DNA of 55,376 nt, taken from positions 1 through 55,376 of the forward strand of contig JAFZWM010000048.1 of assembly GCA_017617315.1 (NCBI GenBank). The letters are read 5' to 3'. This document shows, piece by piece, positions 28,291 to 36,593 of this stretch. Both the position numbers and the translations under genes were made by a program. Within the stretch, counting starts at the first letter, position 1. The number at the start of each line of letters is the position of its first letter. This DNA is from Bacteroidaceae bacterium. GTDB taxonomy: Bacteria; Bacteroidota; Bacteroidia; Bacteroidales; Bacteroidaceae. The notes below the pieces were generated by a model. That model saw only the letters and a list, made by a program, of their open reading frames with translations, was not told where the DNA came from and made no database searches.

Positions 28291-29130
28291 ATGGCACACG
28301 TTAAAATAGGAAACTACAATCAGCTTGAGGTTGTCAAGACGGTCGATTTCGGTGTTTATCTCGACGGACACGACGATGGCGAAATCCTCTTGCCAACCCG
28401 ATACGTTCCCGAAGGCTGTCAGGTGGGCGACATGCTCAACGTCTTCATCTATCTCGACCAAGAGGAGCGACTGATTGCCACAACGCTCGAACCGCTGGTC
28501 AAGGTGGGCGAGTTTGCTTATCTCGAAGTGGCGTGGGTAAACCAGTTTGGCGCGTTCCTCGACTGGGGCTTGATGAAAGACCTCTTCGTGCCTTTCCGCG
28601 AGCAGAAGCAGAAGATGTTGAAGGGACGCAAGTACGTCATACATTGTCATATCGACGAGGACAGCTACCGCATAATGGCATCGGCTAAGATTGAGAAATT
28701 CCTGTCCGACGAGATGCCCGACTACAATCCCGGCGATGAGGTTGAGGTGCTTGTCTATCAGAAGACAGACCTCGGCTTTAAGGTCATCGTGGAGAACAAA
28801 TTCAGCGGAATGTTGTACCAGAACGAACTGTTCCAGTACGTTCACAGCGGCGACCGTCTTACGGCATTCGTAAAGCAGGTGCGTCCCGACGGCAAGATTG
28901 ACCTGAAGCTACAGAACAGCGGCCGTGCGCAGATAAGCGAGTTCTCGAGTACTCTGCTCGAATACATCAAGGCACACGACGGTCATTGCCGTTTCCACGA
29001 CAAAAGTTCGACCGACGAGATTTACAACGAATTCGAGGTCAGCAAGAAGGTTTTCAAGAAGGCCGTGGGCGATTTGTACAAGCAGCATCTCATCGTCCTT
29101 AAGGGCGACGACGGAATCTATCTGGCATAA
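28291..29130 (+). CDS. S1 RNA-binding domain protein (CvfB/YitL-like)
   Basis: The 279-residue cytoplasmic protein has tandem S1/OB-fold-like segments: residues 1-65 (KIGNYNQLEVVKTVDFGVYL), 68-135 (AYLEVAWVNQFGAFLDWG) and 145-220 (EVLVYQKTDLGFKVIVENKF), then a winged-helix-like end (about 225-279, FEVSKKVFKKAVGDLYKQHL). This matches the CvfB family, RNA-binding proteins that affect virulence-factor expression in Staphylococcus. Target RNAs are unknown. It is the last gene of the antiporter operon, before a strong terminator. Confidence 0.88.
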   Translation: MAHVKIGNYNQLEVVKTVDFGVYLDGHDDGEILLPTRYVPEGCQVGDMLNVFIYLDQEERLIATTLEPLVKVGEFAYLEVAWVNQFGAFLDWGLMKDLFVPFREQKQKMLKGRKYVIHCHIDEDSYRIMASAKIEKFLSDEMPDYNPGDEVEVLVYQKTDLGFKVIVENKFSGMLYQNELFQYVHSGDRLTAFVKQVRPDGKIDLKLQNSGRAQISEFSSTLLEYIKAHDGHCRFHDKSSTDEIYNEFEVSKKVFKKAVGDLYKQHLIVLKGDDGIYLA

Positions 29131-29132
29131 AC

Positions 29133-29173
29133 AAAAAAGCCGCATGAACGTTTCCTGTTCATGCGGCTTTTTC
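29133..29173. terminator. Bidirectional terminator
   Basis: A perfect stem AAAAAGCCGCATGAAC/GTTCATGCGGCTTTTT has a 7-base loop, with T runs on both strands. It separates the antiporter operon from the minus-strand gene ending at 29184. Confidence 0.92.
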
Positions 29174-29183
29174 TTTTTATATC

Positions 29184-29627
29184 TTATTTAGCAGAAGAGA
29201 GGCTCGCCCTAAGTTTTATGCAAGTGTGGGCATAAAATCCGATGATAAACGAAAGTATCGCCATTATGACCAGAGGGCGCATGCTTATCATCTTGGCCGA
29301 GCAGATGGTTATGTACAGAATTACAAACATCGCCAGAGGGGCTGTAACTTGGATGTACTTAACCAAGGCCTTCGTGTTGTTCTCAGTCTCTTTTATGTGC
29401 GACAGATTGTTTATCTTGTAGGGATTCTTCTCGAAGTACGCAAAGATAGCCAGCAGCAAGACAGAAGCCATAGGTAGCAGGATGATTAAGTTTTCGGTTC
29501 CCTGAGTCGTTACGTTGCCGCTGATGTCCCAGTGCAGAATTAGCTTCTTCGAACTGTTTGCCATCTTTGCGAGCGCAACGCCGAATGTTACGATGATGAT
29601 TAGAAATGATACAATTTTGCTTTTCAT
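29184..29627 (-). CDS. DUF1648-domain membrane protein
   Basis: The 147-residue protein has about four hydrophobic segments (residues 4-22, 46-65, 90-110, 118-137). Between the first two lies LILHWDISGNVTTQGT (29-44), the LPxHWNxxGxxD-like pattern of DUF1648, a domain also found in SdpI-type immunity/signalling membrane proteins. Function is unknown. It is separated from neighbours on both sides and could be monocistronic. I see no promoter box of the usual kind upstream. Confidence 0.78.
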   Translation of the reverse strand: MKSKIVSFLIIIVTFGVALAKMANSSKKLILHWDISGNVTTQGTENLIILLPMASVLLLAIFAYFEKNPYKINNLSHIKETENNTKALVKYIQVTAPLAMFVILYITICSAKMISMRPLVIMAILSFIIGFYAHTCIKLRASLSSAK

Positions 29628-29965
29628 TATGGTAATAATTTTTATTGTTCAACCTGTTTCCTGAAAAACATCATAATCCGTGTCTATGTAATGATTTCGC
29701 GCCATAATGCTTTGATTTTCGATAGCCGTTCTGTATTTTCTTATGAACCGAGCCGTCTTTAAAGCTTCAGGCTTTGCTTACATGTTTATTTACTGTCAGT
29801 TGCAGTTTATTTACACGTAAAATTCAGTTTCCGTAAATATTTTATAGTGCAAAGAAAGTCAAAAAACGCCAAGAAATGAAAAATTACTGTCATAAAACAT
29901 GTTTCATGACACATATCTTGACATAAATCAATAAAGGGCGATTTCATTCTGTGGCAGATGTAAAA
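29628..29965. other. AT-rich intergenic region with a palindromic site
   Basis: No coding frame is supported. A near-perfect 24-bp palindrome occurs at 29888-29911 (separate entry). The rest is simple AT-rich sequence. Confidence 0.5.
29888..29911. promoter_or_regulatory. 24-bp palindrome, possible operator
   Basis: TGTCAT at 29888-29893 pairs with ATGACA at 29906-29911 around the inner palindrome AAACATGTTT, with only one mismatched pair. No T run follows, so it does not look like a terminator. It may bind a dimeric regulator, possibly of the gene at 29184, whose start is about 260 bases away. This is inference. Confidence 0.35.
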
Positions 29966-29996
29966 ACGAAAAAAGCGGTATTCAGAATACCGCTTT
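29966..29996 (-). terminator. Terminator of the gene at 30032
   Basis: On the minus strand the inverted repeat GCGGTATTC/GAATACCGC is followed by TTTTTTCG. Confidence 0.82.
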
Positions 29997-30031
29997 CAAG
30001 TGCTTTTATTTGAATTTGAAAAATCAGAAAA

Positions 30032-30925
30032 TCATACGCGCTCCAGTTCGAAAAGGCATGCCAAGTCGTCTTTTTCGCCCTCGCCGTCGTTATATTTGAA
30101 TGAAATGTAAGTGTCGTTGTAATCGTAGGCTGCGTTTTTCTCGGCGCGGGCGATAGTGTCGTTGAATTGTTCCTTTGACGTGTTTATTACAACTGTCTCG
30201 CCGGTCGACAGTCTTTGAACTTTGTCGCCTTTCTCGAAAGGATTTGGCAGCGGCACAAAGGCATTCTCAAACCGCGAAGAATCGAGGTTGTCTACTTTTC
30301 TTATATATTCATTGTCGGATGTGATGGTCCAAAAACGATGAATTAGTTTTTCCTCGTTAAAATATATTGCGCCGAGAGTCTCGGGGGCGCTGTCGAAATC
30401 CCAGAAATCAGTCTGATTCTCCGCGTCCATATTGCGAAGCGGAAACGAATGGCCCTGCACAGACGGCTCGGCACCTTCTGAAAGCACCTGCGTTTTTTCG
30501 ATAGAAAATTCATCGTTAAAATCCTTTACGCTTTCCATTGCTGAATCGTAATCGTCGAAAGTCCCCATTTCTGACAAGTCGAACGATTTTACGGTGAAGA
30601 CCGTGTTTTTCATGCTCTGCTTTAGCCACTCAAGCTTGAGGTCGTCAACCTCGAAACGCTGTTCGAGCTGTTTTTTCAGCGTCTCGTCCTCGGTGTTGTC
30701 GTGGATTGCCTCCAGAAGTTCCCTTGTTACAAAGTACGGGAAAGGAAAGTTGTATAGCAGCGTTGCTATGTGCGAGTCGGTAAACTGCCAGCCCGTATGC
30801 CGTATGTAATTTTTCATTGTCTCTGAAATTGGCATGGACATGAACATCTTTTGAATCTCTTTCGAACTCTGTTTCATAATGTGTTTCTTGATTGTTTGGT
30901 TATACTTTTCAAGGCTGTTTTTCAT
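30032..30925 (-). CDS. Cytoplasmic protein of unknown function
   Basis: The 297-residue protein has no signal peptide or membrane segment. The N-terminal third is Lys-rich and helical (MKQSSKEIQKMFMSMP; LLEAIHDNTEDETLKKQLEQ), the rest is rich in Asp and Glu with mixed alpha/beta character. It resembles uncharacterised proteins seen in Bacteroidetes genomes, but I recognise no family. An in-frame Met at residue 17 is an alternative start. A -7 box at 30966-30959 supports transcription from the upstream region. The protein is isolated, with its own terminator, and its function cannot be inferred. Confidence 0.7.
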   Translation of the reverse strand: MKNSLEKYNQTIKKHIMKQSSKEIQKMFMSMPISETMKNYIRHTGWQFTDSHIATLLYNFPFPYFVTRELLEAIHDNTEDETLKKQLEQRFEVDDLKLEWLKQSMKNTVFTVKSFDLSEMGTFDDYDSAMESVKDFNDEFSIEKTQVLSEGAEPSVQGHSFPLRNMDAENQTDFWDFDSAPETLGAIYFNEEKLIHRFWTITSDNEYIRKVDNLDSSRFENAFVPLPNPFEKGDKVQRLSTGETVVINTSKEQFNDTIARAEKNAAYDYNDTYISFKYNDGEGEKDDLACLFELERV

Positions 30926-30958
30926 GTTAGTGTTAGTGAATAAGCCTCGCTATCGATG

Positions 30959-30966
30959 CAAATATA
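30959..30966 (-). promoter_or_regulatory. -7 promoter box of the gene at 30032
   Basis: On the minus strand TATATTTG matches TAnnTTTG, 33 bases before the start codon at 30925. Confidence 0.6.
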
Positions 30967-30987
30967 GCAGAATTTCTTTCATCTGGG

Positions 30988-31020
30988 AAAAAAAGTCGGG
31001 ATTCTTGTCAGAACCCCGAC
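30988..31020 (-). terminator. Terminator of the murI unit
   Basis: On the minus strand GTCGGG, a single mismatch, then TTC pair with GAA and CCCGAC, followed by seven T. Confidence 0.85.
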
Positions 31021-31027
31021 CATATTA

Positions 31028-31267
31028 TCATAAACCAGCGTTAATTGCAAGAAAGATGATGTTAAAAGCCAAGAAAATGCTGATTCTGATGCTGAGGCTT
31101 TTGTTCTTGGCATTCTTCTTGTTCAGAATGAAAATGAGTTCGAGAATGCACAGTGCAACGAAACCCAATATCAGAATTGGTCTTATTCCATTAAATCTGA
31201 AGTGTGCCGAAACTATTGCTATAAAGAACATCACGGCATTTATGAATGACAGATTGTTGTAGCTCAT
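31028..31267 (-). CDS. Small membrane protein of unknown function
   Basis: The 79-residue protein has three hydrophobic segments (about 8-21, 29-48 and 59-77) with a short basic loop KKNAKNKS, so it should cross the inner membrane two or three times. It begins 22 bases after the murI stop and is followed by a terminator, so it is probably co-transcribed with murI. No family is recognised. Small size makes the call less certain, but the hydrophobic pattern, position and terminator support it. Confidence 0.6.
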   Translation of the reverse strand: MSYNNLSFINAVMFFIAIVSAHFRFNGIRPILILGFVALCILELIFILNKKNAKNKSLSIRISIFLAFNIIFLAINAGL

Positions 31268-31289
31268 AATAATATTGTTTGCTCCGCTG

Positions 31290-32138
31290 TTAAACCAGCG
31301 TTATTTTCTGAACATTTAGTTTGTCGGCATTCAGAAAAACTGATGCGCTTTTCTTGAATTTCTCCTCGCTCTCGGTGGTGAAGAACTGGCAAGTACCGCC
31401 CTTCGTCAGCTTGGCATCCATCTCGGCATGGCGGTGCAGATAGTCCTTCAGACTTGCAGCAACATAGTCGCCCTGCGGAATCACGCGCACGCCCTCGGGA
31501 ATGTACTTGTTTATCTTTCCAAGCAGAAGAGGGTAGTGCGTGCAGCCCAGAATGATGGCGTCGATTTTCGGGTCGCGGCTCATCAGACTGTCAATGCGCG
31601 CCTTTACGAAATAGTCTGCGCCGTCGCTGTTGTATTCGTTGTTCTCGACAAGCGGAACCCACATAGGGCAAGGCTCTCCGGTTACGCAGATGTCGGGATG
31701 AAGTTTCTCAATCTCCAGTTGATAGGAGTGCGACAGAACCGTTCCCTCGGTGGCAAAGAAGCCGACATGACGGCTTTTGGTAAGCGCGCCTATGCACTCG
31801 GCCGTGGGGCGGATGATGCCAAGCACTCGGCGGTCGGCATCGAGCAGCGGAAGGTCTTTCTGCTGAATTGTTCTGAGAGCCTTTGCCGATGCCGTGTTGC
31901 ACGCAAGTATTACGAGCTGGCATCCCAGTTCGAACAGTTTCTTTACCGATTGCAGCGTAAACTCGTAGACAACGTCGAACGAGCGTGAGCCGTAAGGCGA
32001 GCGCGCATTGTCGCCCAGATACATGTAGTCGTATTCGGGCATAAGGCTCTGAATCTGCTTAAGAATGGTAAGGCCTCCGTAGCCTGAATCGAACAGACCT
32101 ATCGGTCCGGGATTTTTTGAGAATGATGGTTGTGCCAT
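31290..32138 (-). CDS. murI: Glutamate racemase
   Basis: The 282-residue enzyme interconverts L- and D-glutamate and supplies D-glutamate for peptidoglycan. The N-terminal GLFDSGYGGLTI (14-25), the two catalytic cysteines, Cys80 in ACNTAS and Cys199 in GCTHYPLL, and SPYGSRS (47-53) are all present. Length is normal for the family. It lies downstream of the bamA-skp cluster, from which it is separated by an incomplete terminator-like hairpin at 32157-32185. Confidence 0.96.
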   Translation of the reverse strand: MAQPSFSKNPGPIGLFDSGYGGLTILKQIQSLMPEYDYMYLGDNARSPYGSRSFDVVYEFTLQSVKKLFELGCQLVILACNTASAKALRTIQQKDLPLLDADRRVLGIIRPTAECIGALTKSRHVGFFATEGTVLSHSYQLEIEKLHPDICVTGEPCPMWVPLVENNEYNSDGADYFVKARIDSLMSRDPKIDAIILGCTHYPLLLGKINKYIPEGVRVIPQGDYVAASLKDYLHRHAEMDAKLTKGGTCQFFTTESEEKFKKSASVFLNADKLNVQKITLV

Positions 32139-32144
32139 AATCTA

Positions 32145-32185
32145 CAAGAAAAGAGAAAGGGCGACCCCATAACAGTGTCGCCCTT
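32145..32185 (-). terminator. Hairpin with a weak T tract between the skp genes and murI
   Basis: AAGGGCGAC/GTCGCCCTT form a 9-bp stem. On the minus strand it is followed by CTCTTTTCTTG, a weak T tract, so it may stop only part of transcription and set murI expression. Confidence 0.6.
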
Positions 32186-32210
32186 ATAGGGATTGTTGTT
32201 CAGTTCTGTT

Positions 32211-32717
32211 TTACTTTATTCCAAGACTCTGCTTCAGCTGCTCCGTGAGGTCAACGCCAGTGTTTGGGTTTACATACGGATAGTTGTTTCCGGCAGTGTT
32301 GATGACATAGTCGAGAGCCTTCTCCTGAGCCACGGCAGCAACAGCCTCGTCGAGCTTCTGCTTAACCGGAGCCATCAGGTTCTTCTCTGCCTTAGAGAGC
32401 ATCTCCTTAACATCCTTCTTGAACTCCAGAGTCTGGTCCATAAGGTTCTGCAGCTCTTTCTGTCGCTTCAGCAGGATGCTCTTCGGAAACTCCTTCTGTC
32501 CGTCAAGGAATTCAGTGTACTTCTTGTCGAACTCATCTTCCGAACGCTTGAGCTCAGACTCATAGTTGTCCTTAAGCATGTTAAGGTTGTTCTGTGCTTC
32601 TGTGTACTCAGGCATTGCCTTAAGCATGTCGTCGTAGTTAAAGTAGCCGAATTTACTCTGTGCGCTTGTTGCGAGCGGCAGCATGCACAATGCCATTATG
32701 ATTATTTTCTTGAACAT
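32211..32717 (-). CDS. Skp/OmpH family periplasmic chaperone (third of three)
   Basis: The 168-residue protein has a signal peptide (cleavage near ATSAQ) and a long charged coiled-coil middle (about 40-130, NLNMLKDNYESELKRSEDEF) flanked by short beta segments (KFGYFNYDDML; YVINTAGNNYPYV). This is the Skp/OmpH trimeric tentacle architecture that holds unfolded outer-membrane proteins. It is the most distal of three paralogs downstream of bamA. Confidence 0.9.
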   Translation of the reverse strand: MFKKIIIMALCMLPLATSAQSKFGYFNYDDMLKAMPEYTEAQNNLNMLKDNYESELKRSEDEFDKKYTEFLDGQKEFPKSILLKRQKELQNLMDQTLEFKKDVKEMLSKAEKNLMAPVKQKLDEAVAAVAQEKALDYVINTAGNNYPYVNPNTGVDLTEQLKQSLGIK

Positions 32718-32768
32718 ACTTTTTAAAAGAATTTGGTGTTTGACAAGATTGTTGTCTGTTAGTCAGAA

Positions 32769-33293
32769 TTATTTCTTAGCAGGAGTAGTCTTTGCGCCTG
32801 TTGCGCCGAGCTTGCTCTTTACCTGGCTTGTAAGGTCGGTGCTCTGAGTCTCGCTGATGTAAGGAATACCGGCTGTGATATCCATGATGTAGATGTAGCC
32901 GCCTGCCTTGCCGATTTCAGCGATAACCTTTGTTACCTTCTCCTGAATAGCCTGCATTTTATCGTTTGAAAGCTTCTGAACGTTAGCCTGGCTCTCCTGA
33001 GCGAACTGCTGCATGCGAGTGTACATGTCCTGAAGTTCCTGCTGGCGGCGCTGCTTGATGTTCTCTGGCAGTGTAGCCATCTCCTTCTCGAACTCTGCGC
33101 CCTTAGCCTGAAGCTCGTCCTGCATCTTCTTCAACTCTGTCTCGTATGTCTTCTGCTGAGCCTGAATCTCGTTCTGTGCTGCGGTAAACTCTGGCATATT
33201 CTGGATGATATCAGCAGAATTGATATGACCAAACTTCTGTGCGAATGCACATGCTGGCGCAAGGATTAGCGCCAATAGAATCAATTTTTTCAT
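32769..33293 (-). CDS. Skp/OmpH family periplasmic chaperone (second of three)
   Basis: The 174-residue paralog has a signal peptide (MKKLILLALILAPACAFAQ), the opening strand KFGHINSADIIQNMPEF and a Gln/Lys/Glu-rich coiled coil from about residue 40 to 130. The closing segment YIMDITAGIPYIS matches its neighbour. A -7 promoter box lies 46 bases upstream, so it may also be transcribed separately from the preceding genes. Confidence 0.92.
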   Translation of the reverse strand: MKKLILLALILAPACAFAQKFGHINSADIIQNMPEFTAAQNEIQAQQKTYETELKKMQDELQAKGAEFEKEMATLPENIKQRRQQELQDMYTRMQQFAQESQANVQKLSNDKMQAIQEKVTKVIAEIGKAGGYIYIMDITAGIPYISETQSTDLTSQVKSKLGATGAKTTPAKK

Positions 33294-33338
33294 TTGTTAT
33301 TTTTCTCGTTTTTATATTATCAAATTTGTTTTCGGCGG

Positions 33339-33346
33339 CAAAGGTA
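33339..33346 (-). promoter_or_regulatory. Internal -7 promoter box
   Basis: On the minus strand TACCTTTG matches TAnnTTTG, about 46 bases before the start of the second skp gene. It could raise chaperone expression above that of bamA. Confidence 0.5.
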
Positions 33347-33396
33347 CTGTATTTTTTTGTTAAATAGACGACTATATTTCTTAAAAATGCTGAAAA

Positions 33397-33927
33397 TTAG
33401 TTAGAATAGCCCAACTTTGTCAGTACCTCGTTGCTGATGTCTACTTTTGGCGAGGCAAATATCACGCCCGAGTCGGCTGCCCTGTCAAGAACAAGGCTGT
33501 AGCCTTTCGATTCTGAAATCTCCTTTACGGCGTTGTAAATCTCCTCCTGTATCGGAGCAATGAGCGATGCCCTCTTCTTGAACAGTTCGCCTTCGGGACC
33601 GAAGTATTTCTTCTTCAGCTCGCTTGCCTCTTTCTCTTTCTCTATTATGCTTTCTTCTTTCTTAGCCTTCTGCTCCTCGCTCAGAAACACCGATTCATTC
33701 TGATAGTTCTTGTACATCGTCTGTGCCTCGGTGCTCAGTGCCTCTACCTCTGCCTGCCATTTTTTGCTAACCTGGTTAAGCTGCTCGCTGGCGCGCTCGT
33801 ATGCCGGAATGTTCTTCAGGATGTACTGCATGTCTACCACGGCATATTTCTGAGCAAAGGCATTGTCTGCCACAAGCAGGTTGTAGCAGACAATGGCTGA
33901 TATTGCAAGGATTCGTAATGCTTTCAT
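33397..33927 (-). CDS. Skp/OmpH family periplasmic chaperone (first of three)
   Basis: The 176-residue paralog lies 12 bases after bamA. It has a signal peptide ending DNAFAQ, the strand KYAVVDMQYILKNIPAYERA, a coiled coil (about 45-115, rich in Lys and Glu) and the closing strand YSLVLDRAADSGVIFASP. Of the three paralogs it is the one most tightly linked to bamA, so it is the best candidate for the classical Skp role. Confidence 0.92.
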   Translation of the reverse strand: MKALRILAISAIVCYNLLVADNAFAQKYAVVDMQYILKNIPAYERASEQLNQVSKKWQAEVEALSTEAQTMYKNYQNESVFLSEEQKAKKEESIIEKEKEASELKKKYFGPEGELFKKRASLIAPIQEEIYNAVKEISESKGYSLVLDRAADSGVIFASPKVDISNEVLTKLGYSN

Positions 33928-33939
33928 TAAACCGTTTTG

Positions 33940-36561
33940 TTAGAATTCCTGACCGATGATGAAGTGGAACTGGCTTCCGCCCTTTGTTCCGTACACCTTG
34001 TCGAATCCGTAAGCCCAGTCGATACCCATCATACCAATCATTGGCAGGAAGATGCGCACACCTACGCCGGCAGAACGCTTCATGTCGAATGGGTTGAACT
34101 TGTTTATTGTTGTCCAAGCGTTACCGCCCTCGGCAAATGCAAGGCAGTAGATGCTTGTTGATGTCTCGAGCATGAGAGGGTAGCGGAGTTCAAGACCGAG
34201 GCGTGAGTAAGCGTAGCCCTCGCTTCCGGTTGGAGTGAGGCTTCCGTTCTCGTAACCTCTCAAGCCGATTGTTTCGGTTGCATAGCTGCTCGAATATCCT
34301 GTCATACCGTCGCCACCAACATAGAATGTCTCGAACGGAGACTTCTTGTACTTGTTGTAGTGGCCCAGCAGACCGAACTCTACGCGTGTCATCAGTACAG
34401 GGCACTTAGCTCCGTTGGCAAGAGCCGTGAACGAGCGCAGTTTGAACTTCCACTTGTGATACTCAATCCAGCTGAACTTCTCCTGCATGTTTGCCAAGTA
34501 CAGCTCTTTGTTCTCTGTACTCTTTACAGACGACAGTTTCTCGTAGTCCTTTCCGTCCCACAGAGAGAATGGAGGTGTGAGGGCAAGCGAGAGTGAGAAT
34601 TCAGAGCCTCTACGAGGATAAATCTGGTTATCTGTTGAGTTACGGTTGAGAGCAAGCTCAAGGTTGATGTTGTTACAGTTTCCGTCGGAAATCAGGAAGT
34701 AAGCCCAGTTCTTCAGCATGTAGCGCTGGTATGAGAGAGCCGCGCTGAATGTGAAGTAGTCGTCAGGCCAGCGCAGACGCTTTCCGAAGCCGAGAGTAAC
34801 ACCAAACAACTGAACGTACTTGTCGGGGTCGTAGTAATTCTCCATGCTGTTGTATGCAGAATTATACGAATTGTATCCGCCGTAATAATAGTTGTAATAG
34901 TTTGAATAGTTGCTGTAATAGTTGCTGCTCACGTCGGTCTGCTTTGAGTAGAATGCAGTTACCGAGAATGAGGTTGGACGTTTGCCGCCAAACCAAGGGT
35001 CGAGGAACGAAACGCTGTACGACTGGTAGTAAGTACCGTTTGTCTGTCCGCTCAGCGTAAGTGTCTGACCTTCGCCCTGCGGAACGATTCCGCGGCGGTT
35101 CTTGGTTTTGCTGAACAACTCCTGAATGGCGAAGTTTGTGAGTTTCAGACTCACCTTACCAATCACACCTGTCTGTCCCCATCCGGCAGAAAGCTCAATC
35201 TGGTCGTTAGCCTTAGACTCAAGGATGTAGTTGATGTCAACAGTTCCGTTTGTTGGGTCTGGCTTAACGTCAGGGTTGATGTTTTCTGGATTGAAGTGTC
35301 CCATCTGCGCAATTTCTCGGTACGAACGCTCAAGAGCCTCCTTGCTAAAGAGGTCGCCCGGCTTTGTACGGAGTTCGCGGCGTACAACGTGCTCGTAAAG
35401 ACGGTCGTTTCCTGTAATCTTAACGCGGTTTATCGTAGCCTGCGGACCTTCGGTGATGCGCATCTCAAGGTCGATAGAGTCGTTGTCTACGTTAATCTCG
35501 ACAGGGTCGAGACTGTAGAACACATATCCGTTGTTGTAGTAGTCGTTACCGATAGCGTCCTCGTCCTTAGACAGACGCTCGTTCAGCAGCTTCTGGTTGT
35601 AAACGTCGCCGCGCTTCATGCGCAGTTTCTGGTTCAGATAATTTGTAGGGTACACGGTGTTTCCAACCCAGTCGATGTCGCGCACAAAGTATTTCTGACC
35701 CTCGTCAATCTTAATAAAAATATCAACCGAGCGGTCGTCGTACTGCTTTACGCTGTCGGTTACAATCTGCGCGTCGCGGTATCCGTACTCGTTGTACTTG
35801 TCGATGATGAAGCCCTTGTCCTCTTCATACTTCTCCTGAATGAACTTCTTGGCTTTGAAGGTGTTCAGAATCTTGTTCTTCTCGTTGGTCTTCTTCATCG
35901 CGTTCTTCAGCTTTCTGTCGCTGAATACGGTGTTTCCGACGATGTTTATCTGGTGAACCTTGATTTTCTCCTTCTTGTCGATGTTGATGTCGACGATAAC
36001 CTGCTCCGGATTGTCGGGGTCGTCAACCTGAACGATGTTTACTTCCGCCTCCTTGTAGCCCTTCTCGTCGAAGTACTTCTTTATAATGTGCTTAGAGCGG
36101 TCGCGCATGTTAGGCGTAATCTGGTTACCCTTAATAAGACCGAGTTTTGCCTCAAGGTCTTCGCGCTCCGACTTTTTAACGCCGTTGTAGTTGATTTCCT
36201 TCACGCGCGGACGTGTTGCGAGCGCAATGTGAAGGTAGATTTTCTCATCGGCAATGCTGTCGGCCTCGATTTTTACCTGCGAGAACAAACCGTGCTTCCA
36301 GTATCGCTTTACGGCTGTTGTAATCTCATCGCCCGGCACGTCGATGGTCTGTCCCACAGACAAGCCCGATAATCCTATGAGTACATAGTCCTCATAGTTC
36401 TTTACGCCGCTCACTCTTATTCCTCCGATTTCGAGCTTTCGGGGAGAGCCGGAGTAGATGATGTTGGGTTTCCCGTTGTCGTCATTATCGTCTTGCGCCC
36501 ATGTTGGCGACGCTGCCGCGAGGGCAGTACACAGACATAATGCAAATTTCAGATTCTTCAT
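33940..36561 (-). CDS. bamA: Outer-membrane protein assembly factor BamA
   Basis: The 873-residue protein inserts beta-barrel proteins into the outer membrane. It has a signal peptide (ending PTWAQ), five POTRA domains (about residues 45-460, for example RVKEINYNGVKKSEREDLEA and QIDINIVGNTVFSDRKLK-like strands) and a 16-strand barrel to a C-terminal Phe (FIIGQEF). A Tyr/Asn/Ser-rich stretch of about 37 residues (DNA 34830-34940, residues about 541-577) interrupts the early barrel and is probably a surface loop. It lies between uppS and the skp genes, the usual neighbourhood in Bacteroidetes. Confidence 0.95.
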   Translation of the reverse strand: MKNLKFALCLCTALAAASPTWAQDDNDDNGKPNIIYSGSPRKLEIGGIRVSGVKNYEDYVLIGLSGLSVGQTIDVPGDEITTAVKRYWKHGLFSQVKIEADSIADEKIYLHIALATRPRVKEINYNGVKKSEREDLEAKLGLIKGNQITPNMRDRSKHIIKKYFDEKGYKEAEVNIVQVDDPDNPEQVIVDINIDKKEKIKVHQINIVGNTVFSDRKLKNAMKKTNEKNKILNTFKAKKFIQEKYEEDKGFIIDKYNEYGYRDAQIVTDSVKQYDDRSVDIFIKIDEGQKYFVRDIDWVGNTVYPTNYLNQKLRMKRGDVYNQKLLNERLSKDEDAIGNDYYNNGYVFYSLDPVEINVDNDSIDLEMRITEGPQATINRVKITGNDRLYEHVVRRELRTKPGDLFSKEALERSYREIAQMGHFNPENINPDVKPDPTNGTVDINYILESKANDQIELSAGWGQTGVIGKVSLKLTNFAIQELFSKTKNRRGIVPQGEGQTLTLSGQTNGTYYQSYSVSFLDPWFGGKRPTSFSVTAFYSKQTDVSSNYYSNYSNYYNYYYGGYNSYNSAYNSMENYYDPDKYVQLFGVTLGFGKRLRWPDDYFTFSAALSYQRYMLKNWAYFLISDGNCNNINLELALNRNSTDNQIYPRRGSEFSLSLALTPPFSLWDGKDYEKLSSVKSTENKELYLANMQEKFSWIEYHKWKFKLRSFTALANGAKCPVLMTRVEFGLLGHYNKYKKSPFETFYVGGDGMTGYSSSYATETIGLRGYENGSLTPTGSEGYAYSRLGLELRYPLMLETSTSIYCLAFAEGGNAWTTINKFNPFDMKRSAGVGVRIFLPMIGMMGIDWAYGFDKVYGTKGGSQFHFIIGQEF

Positions 36562-36593
36562 TCTTTTTAGCTAAAAACTATAGTAGTTAAGGT

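Noticed and set aside
35296-36372. 358-codon plus-strand frame over bamA
   Set aside because: It is the complement of the POTRA coding region and shows only Val/Leu-rich shadow sequence.
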